In this document: positions 1 through 11,744 of the stretch, piece after piece
How the letters are laid out: each line of letters starts with the position of its first letter
Position numbering within the stretch: the stretch's first letter is position 1
NCBI RefSeq assembly: GCF_020536995.1
Contig: NC_068355.1
Span: 76,508,026 to 76,572,025 of the forward strand
Direction: 5' to 3'
Length of the DNA stretch: 64,000 bases
From: Dreissena polymorpha
Lineage: Eukaryota; Mollusca; Bivalvia; Myida; Dreissenidae
The notes under the pieces: model-generated
Seen by the model: only the letters and a program-made list of their open reading frames with translations
The model's database searches: none
Told to the model about the DNA's origin: nothing
Made by a program: the position numbers and the translations under genes

Positions 1-279
1 CCACCTATAACGTTCGCGCGTCATATCTATCGAGTGCTCATGTCATTTCTAACGCGACCCTACGTCATAGCTATACCGTGCGTACGAAACAAAGCCCATG
101 TGTTAACGAAAAACCGATGGGAAATATCCAAAGGGATGACCAACGTTTTTTTTAATGAATTTGAAAGCAACTAACAACAATTCATGTTTCAAAGCAAAAA
201 TCGTCAATTATTTATCAAAAATAACAGTTGTATCGCATACTTTGTCTCGAATAAGAAAATCTTCAAGAAAAGAGGACTT

Positions 280-840
280 GGAATTGCGAAATATTGACTC
301 TGTATTGAACCTGACTTGTTTCCGACTAAAAATTAATTCGAAACATTTTATTTCGTAATCCAATATATCTTTAACGAAGATTTTTCCCCAAATAAATACA
401 AGTTCAACCATTTAATTTCGTAAACTGATATAATATAGACTCTGCGTTGTTTTCGCATACCATACAAATTAAATCATACAATTTCGTATCCTGATATAAC
501 ATGGACGTGGCATTGTTTCCTATTACCATGCATATTAAAACACTTGATTTCGTTAACTAATATAATTACGTTAACTCTGAATCGTTTCCGAAAAATACTG
601 TTGTACAAGCACTTTATTTTTTAACCTGATAAAATATTGAATCTGTATTATTTTTTGACAGAATGCATGCTCTTGAAAATAGTTGATTTCGTAGCCTGGT
701 TTTACATGTACACTGATCAACCTCCGAATACAGTGAATATTTAAACATTTGATTTTGTAACCTAATATCACATTGACAGTTAATTTAGTTCGAGTAACAT
801 ACATCAAACTTTGATTTTAAAACCTGACATAAAAATGCAT
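280..840. repeat. Degenerate tandem repeat, period about 66 bp
   Basis: A motif of the form ATTTCGTAACCTGATATAA recurs near 350, 415, 481, 547, 616, 686, 752 and 814, so the spacing is 62-70 bases. Between the anchors there are looser matches to a 'GACTCTG.ATTGTTTCCGAATACCATGCATATT'-like body (written here as a pattern only). Copies are well diverged, so this is an old minisatellite. The short open frames across it on both strands are not credible genes. Confidence 0.75.
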
Positions 841-1485
841 CAGGTGTTTCTGAATATTTCTGAAATAAAATAAAATAGTTTTTATAATACATAATTGATA
901 CCAAAATAAAAGTAAACGATTATTATTGTTAACATCGTTGTAATTACATAAGTTTGATTTACAATAATGCAAGTTGGAATAATACCTGCGACTTTAACAT
1001 AATTCAGAAATAATCCGAATAAAAACAAATAATTCGTCTGAAGTGTATACATTATGAGAACATTACATTCTGTTCTAGGGTTTATTAAAATTAAATGTCT
1101 ATTTTTCAACCCAATCCTTAAGAGACGTCAACATTCTATTTGTGTTCATTGCATACAGTAACATGAACATCCTTGTTGTAATATCCTGTCTTACAATTAT
1201 AATTTGATTTGACAACTGGTTGTGAGGCTAGATAGATGGCGAACCTGATTGACTTCTGAAACGTATTCTTTAAATAGTCAACCGGATATTGTCGTCATGC
1301 AAAATTCTTATGTTTCAAATTCTAAGAAAAAAAATTCTTAGAAAAATAAAATTATCATCTATGATCTAAAATCAGCATTTAAGTCTCACACACACTTAAA
1401 TGGTTATATTAAAGACGCATTGTGAGACGCAATGTCCAGGCTGTCAAAAGAATGCATAAATCATCGTCCGGATTTTTCAAAATAA
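841..1485. other. No gene seen
   Basis: AT-rich sequence with no long open frame, recognisable domain or RNA gene. Nothing beyond simple A/T runs stands out. Confidence 0.6.
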
Positions 1486-1565
1486 CGTAGGAACGATTGT
1501 CCGGGTTGTCTAAACAACGTAGGAACGAACGTCCACCTGTGTCAAAATTGGCGTAGGAACGAATG
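1486..1565. repeat. Short minisatellite, about 33-bp period
   Basis: CGTAGGAACGA occurs at about 1486, 1518 and 1552. Each copy is preceded or followed by a GTCCGG/GTCCACC block. Three imperfect units of 32-34 bases. Confidence 0.6.
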
Positions 1566-1670
1566 CTTGTCATTCACGTTATAAATGAAATTTTACTGGC
1601 TTATATCTATACAGTATTTAGTTGTTGACAATTTGTAACGACACATTACTTTAAATTTGAGCATTTGGCG

Positions 1671-2055
1671 TTAAAGGGACTGTCCAACAGTCAAAAGCGT
1701 CGTTCAACGCGAGTCGATATTTTGGCGAACTACGAGGATTGCTTATATAGCTAAAAAATACCTCGGCATTTGACGTGAGCGTGGATGGTCGAGTGGTAAA
1801 GTCGGGAGATATTTTACTCCAAAACTCCATGATTCTAGTGGTCAGTGGTTCCAAAGACCTATAGAATACATTCTTTAGGTCTTTGGTGGTTCGAGTCCTG
1901 TGGTGGTTAACGTTTTTTCTTCTTTTTTAAAATTGTATTCTTATTTTTTACTGGAGATTTTTAGTTCAAATCTTTAAATTTATCAATATATAGCATTTAA
2001 AGCAGTTAATGACAAGCTTTAATACATGCCAAAATCTGTTGGACAGTCCCTTTAA
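1671..2055. mobile_element. TTAA-flanked MITE with 20-bp perfect inverted ends
   Basis: The left end TTAAAGGGACTGTCCAACAG (1671-1690) is exactly the reverse complement of 2036-2055. The ends can be read as TTAA target duplications around AGGGACTG...CAGTCCCT. That would fit a piggyBac-type target site, but a TA target (mariner type) cannot be excluded. The interior has no transposase frame, so the element is non-autonomous. It contains a tRNA-like segment (separate entry). Perfect ends suggest a fairly recent insertion. Confidence 0.8.
1781..1912 (+). other. tRNA-like segment inside the MITE
   Basis: An A-box-like GGATGGTCGAGTGGT and a B-box-like GGTTCGAGTCC lie in the right order, as in class II (Leu/Ser-type) tRNAs. 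They are more than 90 bases apart, with an internal palindrome (AAAGACCTATAGAATACATT and partner) between them. I do not see a closed acceptor stem or a clear anticodon arm. It is a tRNA-derived relic or SINE head, not a functional tRNA gene. Confidence 0.5.
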
Positions 2056-2149
2056 ATTCATCAGAGAAATGACTACGAAATACTATTATCAGGAGAAGAC
2101 ACGTAAATTGTGTTTAATGACAAGACATCTGCTACCTGTGGTTTATGAC

Positions 2150-2313
2150 AACTTGTTGTTATTTAGTATGTGTCGTCACGGTATCTGATCTAAACGAGAT
2201 AAAAGGTTTGTGCTGAACACAGAGGCAATAAAACTTGTTGTTATTTAGTATTTATCGTCACGGTATTTTATCTTAACGAGATAATAGGTTTGTGCTGAAC
2301 ACAGGGGCAATTA
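2150..2313. repeat. Tandem duplication, 82-bp unit
   Basis: Two copies (2150-2231, 2232-2313) begin with AACTTGTTGTTATTTAGTAT and end with the GTGCTGAACACAG.GGCAAT block. They differ at roughly ten positions. Confidence 0.8.
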
Positions 2314-5300
2314 AACTACATATCTATCAAAAAGTAAGATTATTGATCGATCGTTATTTAAACACCGCGACAAAAATGCTCAAACGAAGAGGGTCAACAT
2401 GTGTGCAAACAATTTAATAAAACAAGTAATCAAAAACATTTATTTAATGCAGTTACACTTAAAATGGAAAGTACATATAGCTGATAATTCTGGCTATGTT
2501 GTCTTTTGATGACAAGATCGTTACGTAGCCTAGTGTTCAAAAGAATGAGTGGTTGAATTTACATGCGGCGTTGCATGGCACTTTTAGAAATCAGCCTCGT
2601 TCTGGAATTCGTCCAGTCATGTGATTTCGCCCTCTTATCAATTTTTTGGCTTATTGTGAAAATGGTATTCAATAACGAGTGACTGTTAAATGAAAGGCGC
2701 AATGTCCATTTGTATACGCATATAAAAAAAATACTGTATGTGTGTAAAGAATGGGAAATTTTGGCGTAAAAAGTACAGAACATGTAGTTCAAGTAAGTGT
2801 TTACGTAATAAACTCCCGTGTGATTGTTGAGCTGTTGTCGACATTCATCTTTGCGTTTGTTTCAGAAAATGCGGCTATTTTCGTCTCAATTCGCCAGACT
2901 TCGTTTTCCTGTAAATTGTAAATTGTACCGGTACATGAAATAATGTTTTTTAAATAATATTTTTGAAAATACAAGCGACGTAAACATTGAGCTTGATCTG
3001 TATGATCTGTACTAAAACAAAACAAGTCCTAAAGGTACAACAACAAAACGGAGATGATGGCAAGGTGTCTGCTGGGACTCCTGATTTTCGCAAAATATTA
3101 ACGAAACTCCTCGAAAACTAAATTATTCGGACACCCTGACCCAGCATCTATATCTGCTACGATTATTGTGCTAGTAGACCTCCCGTTTTCTATGTTCCCA
3201 TTGATTAAGTTAGTTCAGTCCTGTTCATTGTTCATATTTCTGACAACTATAATTTTAAACTGGTTGGGCATACTATAGTAGGTCACATCTTTTACAAGCC
3301 TTGTTCCAACATAGTGTCTCATCGTCTTAATCAAAGACATATCCGTGTCGTTCAGGTTTCAAGTTAATAAACGCTTTAAATACACTTTAATTTAACAGTA
3401 TTACTTATAATTTTAGACTGTGCGTCCTGAATCTTGAAGATGTTGTCAAATGCCTGCTCGAGAATAACTTTCTTTGACATCTAGGCGGATGCAATCGATA
3501 TCCGTTGTGACAATCAGATACTAGACACATATAATTACTCATAACACGACTTGAGGAAGGGTCGTATTATGATTGTATCAGTTTGCAGAATCCTGTTTGA
3601 GCGAGTGTGATTGCGCCTCGGTTGATAAATATTATGCTGTTTGCGGAATACAACGCCTATTGAGTAATACATCAGAAACTCGTAGCGGGGTAAACTTTGT
3701 TTGTTTTGAGCGCCGGCAAAAACAATCTTACACTAATCGGTGCAGTTTTTAACAATGTTTTTCTTTTTTATTTGTAAGAGGTCGAATTTATCTGAAAGCA
3801 AATGTGTTAACACAGTGTGTTACTTAAAGCACATGAAAGCATGCAAAAGAAAACATATAAAATTATTTCTTAACATGTTTTATTCTGGGATATTATTGTA
3901 TAAATGTAGTTACTAAATTTTGCTAGCATACGTTGATAAAAACGTGACTAGTCGTCAAATTCTTTTTTGAAAACATTCCCTCGCCTTGGCAATTACTGTC
4001 AAGAACAATGAGTCTTAATAGCGTGTTTGTAACCGGTTACTTCCGTATGAATTGCCGCGATCAAAGTGCAAATCATCGGTAGATTCCGCATGTCTTCGGT
4101 ATTTCCCCTTGACACCTTTTCATTGGTTCTCTGCTCACGCGATTTGCTCACTCGACCATCGAATGTTTGTGTTTTCGCACACGTGATCTGCATACGTGGC
4201 CATCGAATGTTTATCATGTGTGCAATATTTCAGTTACTTAGCGGAAGGCGCAGATGGCGGAAGCAGAAATACGTTCGTGCATAAGTAAAATAAGAAACAG
4301 TCTTATTCCGCAAATAAGTGCGTGGTCGGACGTTTTTCTAATTCCGTCCAGTTTTTCCGCTGAGGTTTAGCTTCTTTCTTGATATATTATATTCACGAAA
4401 AAAAACCCTACTCTATGCTTTTTGAACGAAAGATGTTTTATTTTCAAAAGTACAAGAACATTGTATATGTTAAAGCGCCGGAATACGTTTATTAAACATA
4501 CCTGTACATGACCACCGTTGATCGTAAAACTATTTTATCTTATACCTATTAAGGCTAAGGAGATAGATAGTTCAGTACTAGAAGGTCGATGTTCCAGCCT
4601 ATGTGTCATTCAAAGTACACGGCAACTAATACGTGTACATAATGTGTAACTCAATGTATACGTGCCACCTTTTACTTGCCCATGCACATGGCACTTCACG
4701 CCTGTCACCAAATCAAAAAGTGAAGTGACATTGACTCAACTTTATACATGTTTGTGTCAATATATTATGTAAGTCGATGTAAATGATAATTTTACTTGAA
4801 ATAAAATTTTATTTTACCATAATTCTACCAACATTTTCCCCGAAAAGGTTGATTTGAAACTCTAACGTTGTTCCTCTATATACACAAAGAGCCGAAAAAA
4901 TTTCAATACCATATTCATCGAACTGCCGAAATAATCAACCGTTCGTAACTTGTAAAGACTGCATTGTTTATTGGAAGCGCGACAGCTTTTGTTTAATGTA
5001 TCAGGTTTGAGCATCAGAAAAAGCACACATTTATTTATTTTATCTTTTTCTGAGTTATGAGAATTTGTTAAAATTATTTTAAACATTGTAACTATGTTAA
5101 TATATGGATTGATTGACATATTGCAATGATTTTTAAAATAAGTGAAAAGTGCCTTGAATACCAACCATTTCATAACTGTTCACGATCATGCGCACATTAC
5201 TTTGTTTGTTATATACGTAAAGTTATGCATGTAGTGTATAATGAATTAACCATTGTTTGTCGTGGTGTGGCATGTTGTCATAGTAATGGTTTAGTCACTG

Positions 5301-6090
5301 TTGGAGATAAATGTTCTATGAATTTAAACAAGCATTTTCACTAAATGTCAAATCCCTCCAATATTTTCTGAGTCTTAGCGCTGCTCCAGTATTCACCAAC
5401 CCATACTTAAACATAAGATAAACAAACTGCCTAAAACTTGAGAAATCTTACTTCATAGTGTCTATACATATGCCTATGTAAATATGGATTATGCCATATG
5501 CTATTCTATAAGTAGAATTTATGAATTCAAGAAAGACTCAACAATAAACATTTTTTAACAATTTCTAATGCAATACAGTTTTAAGAATATTCTGTCATTT
5601 TAGACTTACTCTCGACATCAATACAGTTTGTGTGTGTCCCTTTATATTTAGAAGAATGTCAGCGCCAGAGCGTTAGCACTTGAAGCCTGTGTTCTCATAT
5701 TTAGTAATTACGACGATCATGCATTTTTTGCACTCGTATATTTAAGATCATAGAAGTATTGTTGTTCAATACGCTTTGAAGAAAATTTAAATTGTTCGCG
5801 AAATTGTCCGTTAAACATGTAAATGTATAAAATTTTTAACAAGCCGTCGTTACAGAAGTGGTTCATTCATTGCATGCCGATATTATTATGGTATGTAAAT
5901 TATAGATTCTCAATGGGATTTCAATAATGGCATGGTAAGTTACAGATTTGATTAATTAAATTAGGCATATTCTTGCAAATTGACCAATTTATTAAGTATG
6001 AGCGCGATGATTCACGATACAATTAATAATTGAACCAAATAACAAGTCTCCAGTAAAAAAAAAAACAAGAATAAAAATAAAGAAAGAAAA
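2314..6090. other. No gene seen
   Basis: Open frames here are all about 100 codons or shorter, overlap on both strands and have no recognisable domain. A short direct repeat, CCATCGAATGTTT, occurs twice near 4157 and 4201. I see no RNA gene or mobile-element end. Confidence 0.5.
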
Positions 6091-6094
6091 AAAG

Positions 6095-6176
6095 TAACCC
6101 TCTACTGGGCTCGAACCACTTACCTTTTAAGTAAAAGTCCAACGCATAGACCAGTCGGCCATGCCGGCTCGTACAA
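6095..6176 (-). other. tRNA-derived pseudogene or SINE head
   Basis: Read on the minus strand, an A-box-like ATGGCCGACTGGTCTATGCG is followed by a B box GGTTCGAGCCC about 35 bases later. A T-rich run comes after that. The arrangement is that of a tRNA or tRNA-derived SINE, but the acceptor stem does not close well. Confidence 0.5.
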
Positions 6177-6179
6177 TAA

Positions 6180-8640
6180 GTGATGCACTTTATACTGTAT
6201 AAGCAATCCTCGTACATGTAGTGACACACATTGTAACAACAACAACAGAACTCTAAAAATTATTAAATCGTTTCACATTGCAACGCTTTATAATTTTCAG
6301 GTTTTTAAATCGTCAAAAGATGCATATAATGGAGAATGAAGGGCATGGTGAAAGTGCAGTATTACTGTTTCCTCACAAAAATAACTACAACGAAAATTTG
6401 CAAAACTGAAACTGGGAAGCTGGAGCTGGCCAAGAGATAAGCAAGGGAAGTGTCAACCAGCGTTAAAAAAAACCCGTTCGCAAAACTGATTGCTATAAGA
6501 GAGACTACAGAAAGCCAAGTCGGAATATTTTAGCACCACAGCCTTTTTGTTTTAGTTTGTTTGTTTTAATTGGATATTTTACCGTTTTCAACAGTTTATC
6601 AGGAATACCAAGGCGGTCAGCTTACCAACTCACACTTTCCCGAGTTAAGTGTTTTACTAGGACTGTATATAAATATTTGTGCCATAAACTGACTTCTTGA
6701 ATCAAATATGGGGGAGTGCCGTCGGAACAAAATCAATACCAAGTTTTGTGGCGGGGTCGGCAATCTTACAAACGTCCTCAGCTTTGTAGTCCATCGCTTA
6801 ACCAACTGTTCTAGCTGGTCAATATCTTAATATATATTTTATTTTAGTAAATGCAGTGGCTTTGGCGTGACAATATTGACGAGCTTTCGGTGTTAGGATA
6901 AAATATGTGTTCAACGATTAACGTTTCATAATTTGAACACGTTTCTATGTTTAAATTACTATTTATACGTCCCTTATGGACATGTTTGTGTGTTAATATA
7001 TCAAAGAATGGGGGGGGGGGCGCTTAAGCATTTAGAATGTAATTCATGTTTACACAATTTATCATTCTCTCATATAAAAGCTTGTTTTCTCTCACGACCG
7101 ATTAATTGTTTTGATCCGTCCTATTTTTGCACATTCAGTGCAACATTCAAACTGAAAACGTTCATGATATGTTCCTTATAATATGAAGTTGTATCTTCTG
7201 AATAGCCAAAGAGTTTAATATTGGTATATAATATTATATTGTGGTGCTATAAAAAAGAAATAAAAATTGCACTCTCTGGGTTGCAAACAGGGAAACATGA
7301 TTAATATATACTTGTTTATTAAAAATCACTTTTAAAATATCTAAACGCACAACATCAAAAGGTATTTGCATAACTATTTACAGTTGTCTTTTTCAAACTG
7401 TTAATAAATCATGTCACTGGGGCCAAAGCCTATTTCGCTACAGGTATGAAATTGTAAAAGAGACTGTGTAAGCAAAATAAATTTTAATATTATTACATTT
7501 ATTTTCTCTTCTCTTAAACCAAAACTTCCATATATTTCGTTGTTAGTATATATTACCGTAATTTGGCCCTTAACCGTTTTTTCGAATCATGTCCATTGGT
7601 GAATTAACACTGGCAACTCCAAAGGATCAAAGTGTTTATTTAGACTTCATCAGAAAATTGGTATTGTGATTCATTTTAAATCATGGAGTAAGTAAATTAC
7701 AATCAAATCAAATGTTAAATCTCTTTAATTGCTATTTAATGTGAACAAAAATGCGGTAAAACGAGGTAAATTTTTACGTGCACTTGTATAGCAGTGATTA
7801 TTTGCTAAAAGTGAACCGGTTTTAGCTACCGATGATTTGCATTGAATGTTAAATGGCGGTAGCCCCATTTTTTAATCAATTCTATGTTATATGCCGTATT
7901 TCACGAATTGTTCAGTATTGTAAGGACATTTGGCCACGTGCGAAAAATGAATCACAACCGTGTGTTAATAAAAAATATTTTATGGATAATGTTTTGGAGT
8001 ATCAGTATTCGTCTTTATTCCTAGAGCTTATGTCAACACTGGACTTCAAGTTATTTGTTGGCATGGGCACATTGACGCCTTGTAAGAAACTACCGCGTCT
8101 CTAAGAACTGAACAGAAAGGCAGTATAGATGCGTACATAAATAACTCGGGCCGTGGAAGCAAGCGTCACTAGGAAAAATGCCTTAACAGATTTATAGCTC
8201 TACATACCATATGAAATCTATTGTATATGAGTTCGAACAAAATCTTCACTTATTGAACGTTTTTGAATAACCAATATGGTAAATAGTGTCACATTACAAG
8301 GCAAAGAACGGAATCAGATGCTTTCCGAGGTATTGGGTTTCCATTCGAGCTTTCGGCAACAAAGATGCGAGGTTAACATTTGGTTGCAACAAGATATGAA
8401 AGAGAATATATTGCATATTGGAGAGCGTGTAATATATACTGTGTCAAGGAAAAGCCAAATAACTGAAGCAGTATCCTTCTTGATATTATTTGCGGGTCGT
8501 GATGTCCACCGCTAGTTCTGTCAGTGTATTCGCTGATTGTTCAAGCCCCGCAGTCTGATTGTCCGTTATGTTGTGCTTGTTTTGTTTACCAATTGACACT
8601 CAGACGGTGCCCCTGAAATGGAATGCTCCGTTCGGACCTG
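6180..8640. other. No gene seen
   Basis: AT-rich intergenic sequence with a G-run near 7011-7020. Several open frames of 60-83 codons lack recognisable motifs and are probably chance. Confidence 0.5.
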
Positions 8641-8644
8641 TTCC

Positions 8645-8760
8645 TCCCTGCTACGGACGGACGGAAATAAGGACCAACGGACTGAAGGAGGGACGGGCGG
8701 ACAAGAAGGGCAGGGCGTACAGACGGACGGACGGTCGGTCGGACGGAACAAGATTAACAA
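8645..8760. repeat. ACGG/GGAC-rich simple sequence
   Basis: Irregular repetition of ACGGACGG and GGACGG across roughly 115 bases in otherwise AT-rich DNA. It creates overlapping open frames on both strands that should not be taken as genes. Confidence 0.7.
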
Positions 8761-8764
8761 GTCC

Positions 8765-9465
8765 TTAAACAAACCATAAAAAACAACATTTTTTTTTAGA
8801 AAATTAAACGTGAATCCCGTTAACGTGGCGCAATCTATAAATGATGCTGTTTACATGGTTGACAGTATTTACCTATTTGGCTTGTCAGTTCCATGTAATT
8901 TGAATTCTTCGGGATCAAAGTCCAGTACTTCTTTAGAAATTTAGAAATGTTTATACAAAAATAGTTTGCCCTGAATGAGTTTATCTGTTTCAGAATTGCA
9001 TACTGTGGTAACATTTGTAGACGGAAAAACATTTTACCATGTAAAAATAGTTATCTGTTCATCACGAAAATGTTTGAATTTGCAAGTGCGTTTAATAGAT
9101 TTGTGAGTACATTAATCAACGTGCCATCGTATAAAAATTATTCATTTGAATAACGTATTGAAATGTTTTTATGTTTTGCCGTATTTCAAAGTAAAATTTA
9201 ATTTTTTACACACAGGTTAATCGCAAGTTGAGACACGTTAAACATTAATAAATTTGACGCATTGATGCAAAATTGCATGTATGAATGCATCAATGGGTAT
9301 TCTTAATTAAATTCGGAATGATTATTTTCATATTAATTGGAAGCGTAAATCATTCGTTTTAAATATATGGCTATGCCTTTCATAATCTAGAATATAATGC
9401 TCCAAGGTAACAAATGTGTAAAGAAGATATGCAATGTTGAAAACCAATCATAGTTTACATAGGTA
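8765..9465. other. No gene seen
   Basis: AT-rich and non-coding as far as can be judged, up to the 5' edge of the LINE fragment. Confidence 0.5.
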
Positions 9466-10475
9466 TATAATTTCGCCGACGACACTACGGTTTAAATCAC
9501 CGTCAACAATACATCCGAAGAAAAGATCTTGCAGCAAGACCTTGACATGTTACACTTATGGGAAGCCCAATGGGACATGAAGTTAAATCCTTCTAAGTGC
9601 ACAGTCCTTAATATCACAAAGTCTAAACGCCCCTTTAGGTCCACATATTCACTCCATGGCCAAGTCCTAGAAACTGTAAGTGATGCAAAGTACCTGAGTG
9701 TCACTATTTCCTCAGATCTTAATTGGAACAAACATGTAAACCAGGTTACAACCAAGGCTAGCCAGGCCCTTAACTTCATGAAAAGTAACATCCCCTCTAA
9801 AAGTTCAAGCGGAAGGGAATTCGCCTATAAAACCCTGGTCAGACCTCAGCTTGAATACGCAAGTTCTGTCTGGTGTCCCTATACCCAGCAGAACATCCAA
9901 AAAGTGGAAATGGTCCAGCGCAGAGCTTTGCGATGGGTCACAATGGACTATTCATCATACAGCAGTGTCTCCCAAATGCTAGGTAACTTAGGTTGGCGCC
10001 CCCTTGAGGTTAGGAGCTCCTAATGTTTTACAAGATTGTGCACGGCCGGGTTGCAGTTCCCTTACCCCACTACATCCAACCTGCACTCAGATCTTCCAGA
10101 CACTCACATCCTCTCTCATACAGACAGATCCAAACCTCTTGCAATTACTATAAATATTCCTTTTTCCCAGCTACCATTATTCTTTGAAACTCACTGCCAT
10201 CTGAGCTTGTGCAGGTCCCTACCCTGGGTCAATTCAAACAGGGGTGACCGCCTTATCCCACCATGTTTAAACTGAAAATATTGTTTTTATCTCTTTTAAC
10301 TGTATATTCATTTTCTTAATTAACACTATCAACTTTTATTTCATGTCTCACAAATACTGTACAGTATTACTTTTAGTCTCCTATATACGTCTTCCTTTAA
10401 TTTCTTGCACTGACAACGCACCTGCACACAATACTCGAGAGAGGGTGTTGCAGTATAAATAGATAGATATATAGA
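9466..10475 (+). mobile_element. 5'-truncated LINE (CR1/Jockey group)
   Basis: The fragment starts in the reverse-transcriptase catalytic motif (FADDTTV near 9470) and runs through the thumb/C-terminal region in the frame 9529-10023. Family-typical phrases are LNPSKCTVLNITKSKRP, AKYLSVTISSDLNWNKHV, TLVRPQLEYASSVWCPYTQQN and MLGNLGWRPLE. The protein continues in another frame after 10021 with MFYKIVHGRVAVPLPHY and NSLPSELVQVPTLGQFKQG, so there is at least one frameshift as well as in-frame stops. The 3' end runs into TAGATAGATA-type simple sequence near 10455-10475, as is usual for CR1-like tails. Without its 5' half the copy is dead. Clade assignment is from memory of motif style. Confidence 0.85.
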
Positions 10476-10988
10476 TAGAATTTATTACATCACAGAATAC
10501 CTCATTAAATATTTAATCTGTTCTTATTCATTCAATGAAGTATACTATTTAATCAGCAGTATAGTTCTTTTGGAAATACGTCCTTATTTTATTAAGATTG
10601 ATATATTGTATTAGCATAATCTATGCACCCCATGTCGCATGCCTGAACGTATTTTAAATTTAAATTTTAAAAGCGAATGCCATAAATGTTATAATGCAAT
10701 TTATTTTAAACGCTACGCATAATTTTAAACGTAAAACCAGTTTTTGTGAGATCATATGGCTATTTGATTTATGTATGGTTGATCCAAAACTGACCCGCTG
10801 TCTTAATCATGATATGCCAATTTTACTATTTATTCTGGTAAATAAATTAACGGATTTAAGCAATACTCTGTAAATAAAATATTGGCTGACCATAAAAACA
10901 CGATGATCGAAAGTGAAAGAATAATGAGTAAGTAATTTAACATTAATCGCCTGTGATTTGATATAGGTTAAACAAATACAGAATTTTA
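10476..10988. other. No gene seen
   Basis: AT-rich spacer between the LINE tail and the inverted-repeat element. Confidence 0.5.
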
Positions 10989-11744
10989 TGGTGTACGAAC
11001 TGGTCCAAAACTTTTCTAAACCGTCCGGGACGGTTTAGAAACAGTCCCGGACATTTTGTAAACCGTCCCATACGGTTTACAAACTGTCCGGGACGGTTTA
11101 AGAAAGTTTTGGACCGTTCGTGCGCATAAACCGTCCGGGACGATTTAAACTGTCTGATACGGTATTATTGCTGGATTAGGGTATAATATTAATATCAAAC
11201 AATCAGAACGCTCCTTACAAAAATGCTTTACTTCGGAAGTTTTAGGAGCGTAATGTTATATCGTTGTCATCTGGAGCGACGCTATTTTTCTCGGACAAAA
11301 CATGAATTTCAAAATATTAAATCAATCATTTCTGCCAAAAACGTCAGAGTTAAAAATGATTATTTTAAGTACTCGAAATAAATGTAGATCTATTTTGCCA
11401 CAAAGTATTTCTGACATAGGTAACGAATTTCATCTTTAAAAGTGCATTTTTTGATGCATAGAAGGAAGCAGCATTTTAACCGAACAGGTTTAATAGACTG
11501 AATAAAACTTTTTCAAGTAAGCAATTGACAAAAATACCACAAGCAAAGCCGGAGATTAAAAATATTCTGAATTAGTTAAAGAAATGCTGTTTTTTTATTG
11601 ACTCCTCTTCAACCCCTATGCCGTTCTATAATTTACGCCAGGAAACCGTCCCGGACGGTTTCCTAAACTGTATCGGACGGTTTGTTATCCACAAAATAAA
11701 TCGCCCGGTACGGTTTACAGACGCACGAGCGGTTCAAAATTATG

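Noticed and set aside
1781-1912. Functional tRNA gene
   Set aside because: A and B boxes are too far apart and no closed cloverleaf could be drawn.
4066-4284. Overlapping 72-codon frames on both strands
   Set aside because: No recognisable domain; frame openness on both strands in AT-rich DNA is expected by chance.
8559-8772. Opposed 68-69 codon frames
   Set aside because: They arise from the ACGG-rich simple sequence.
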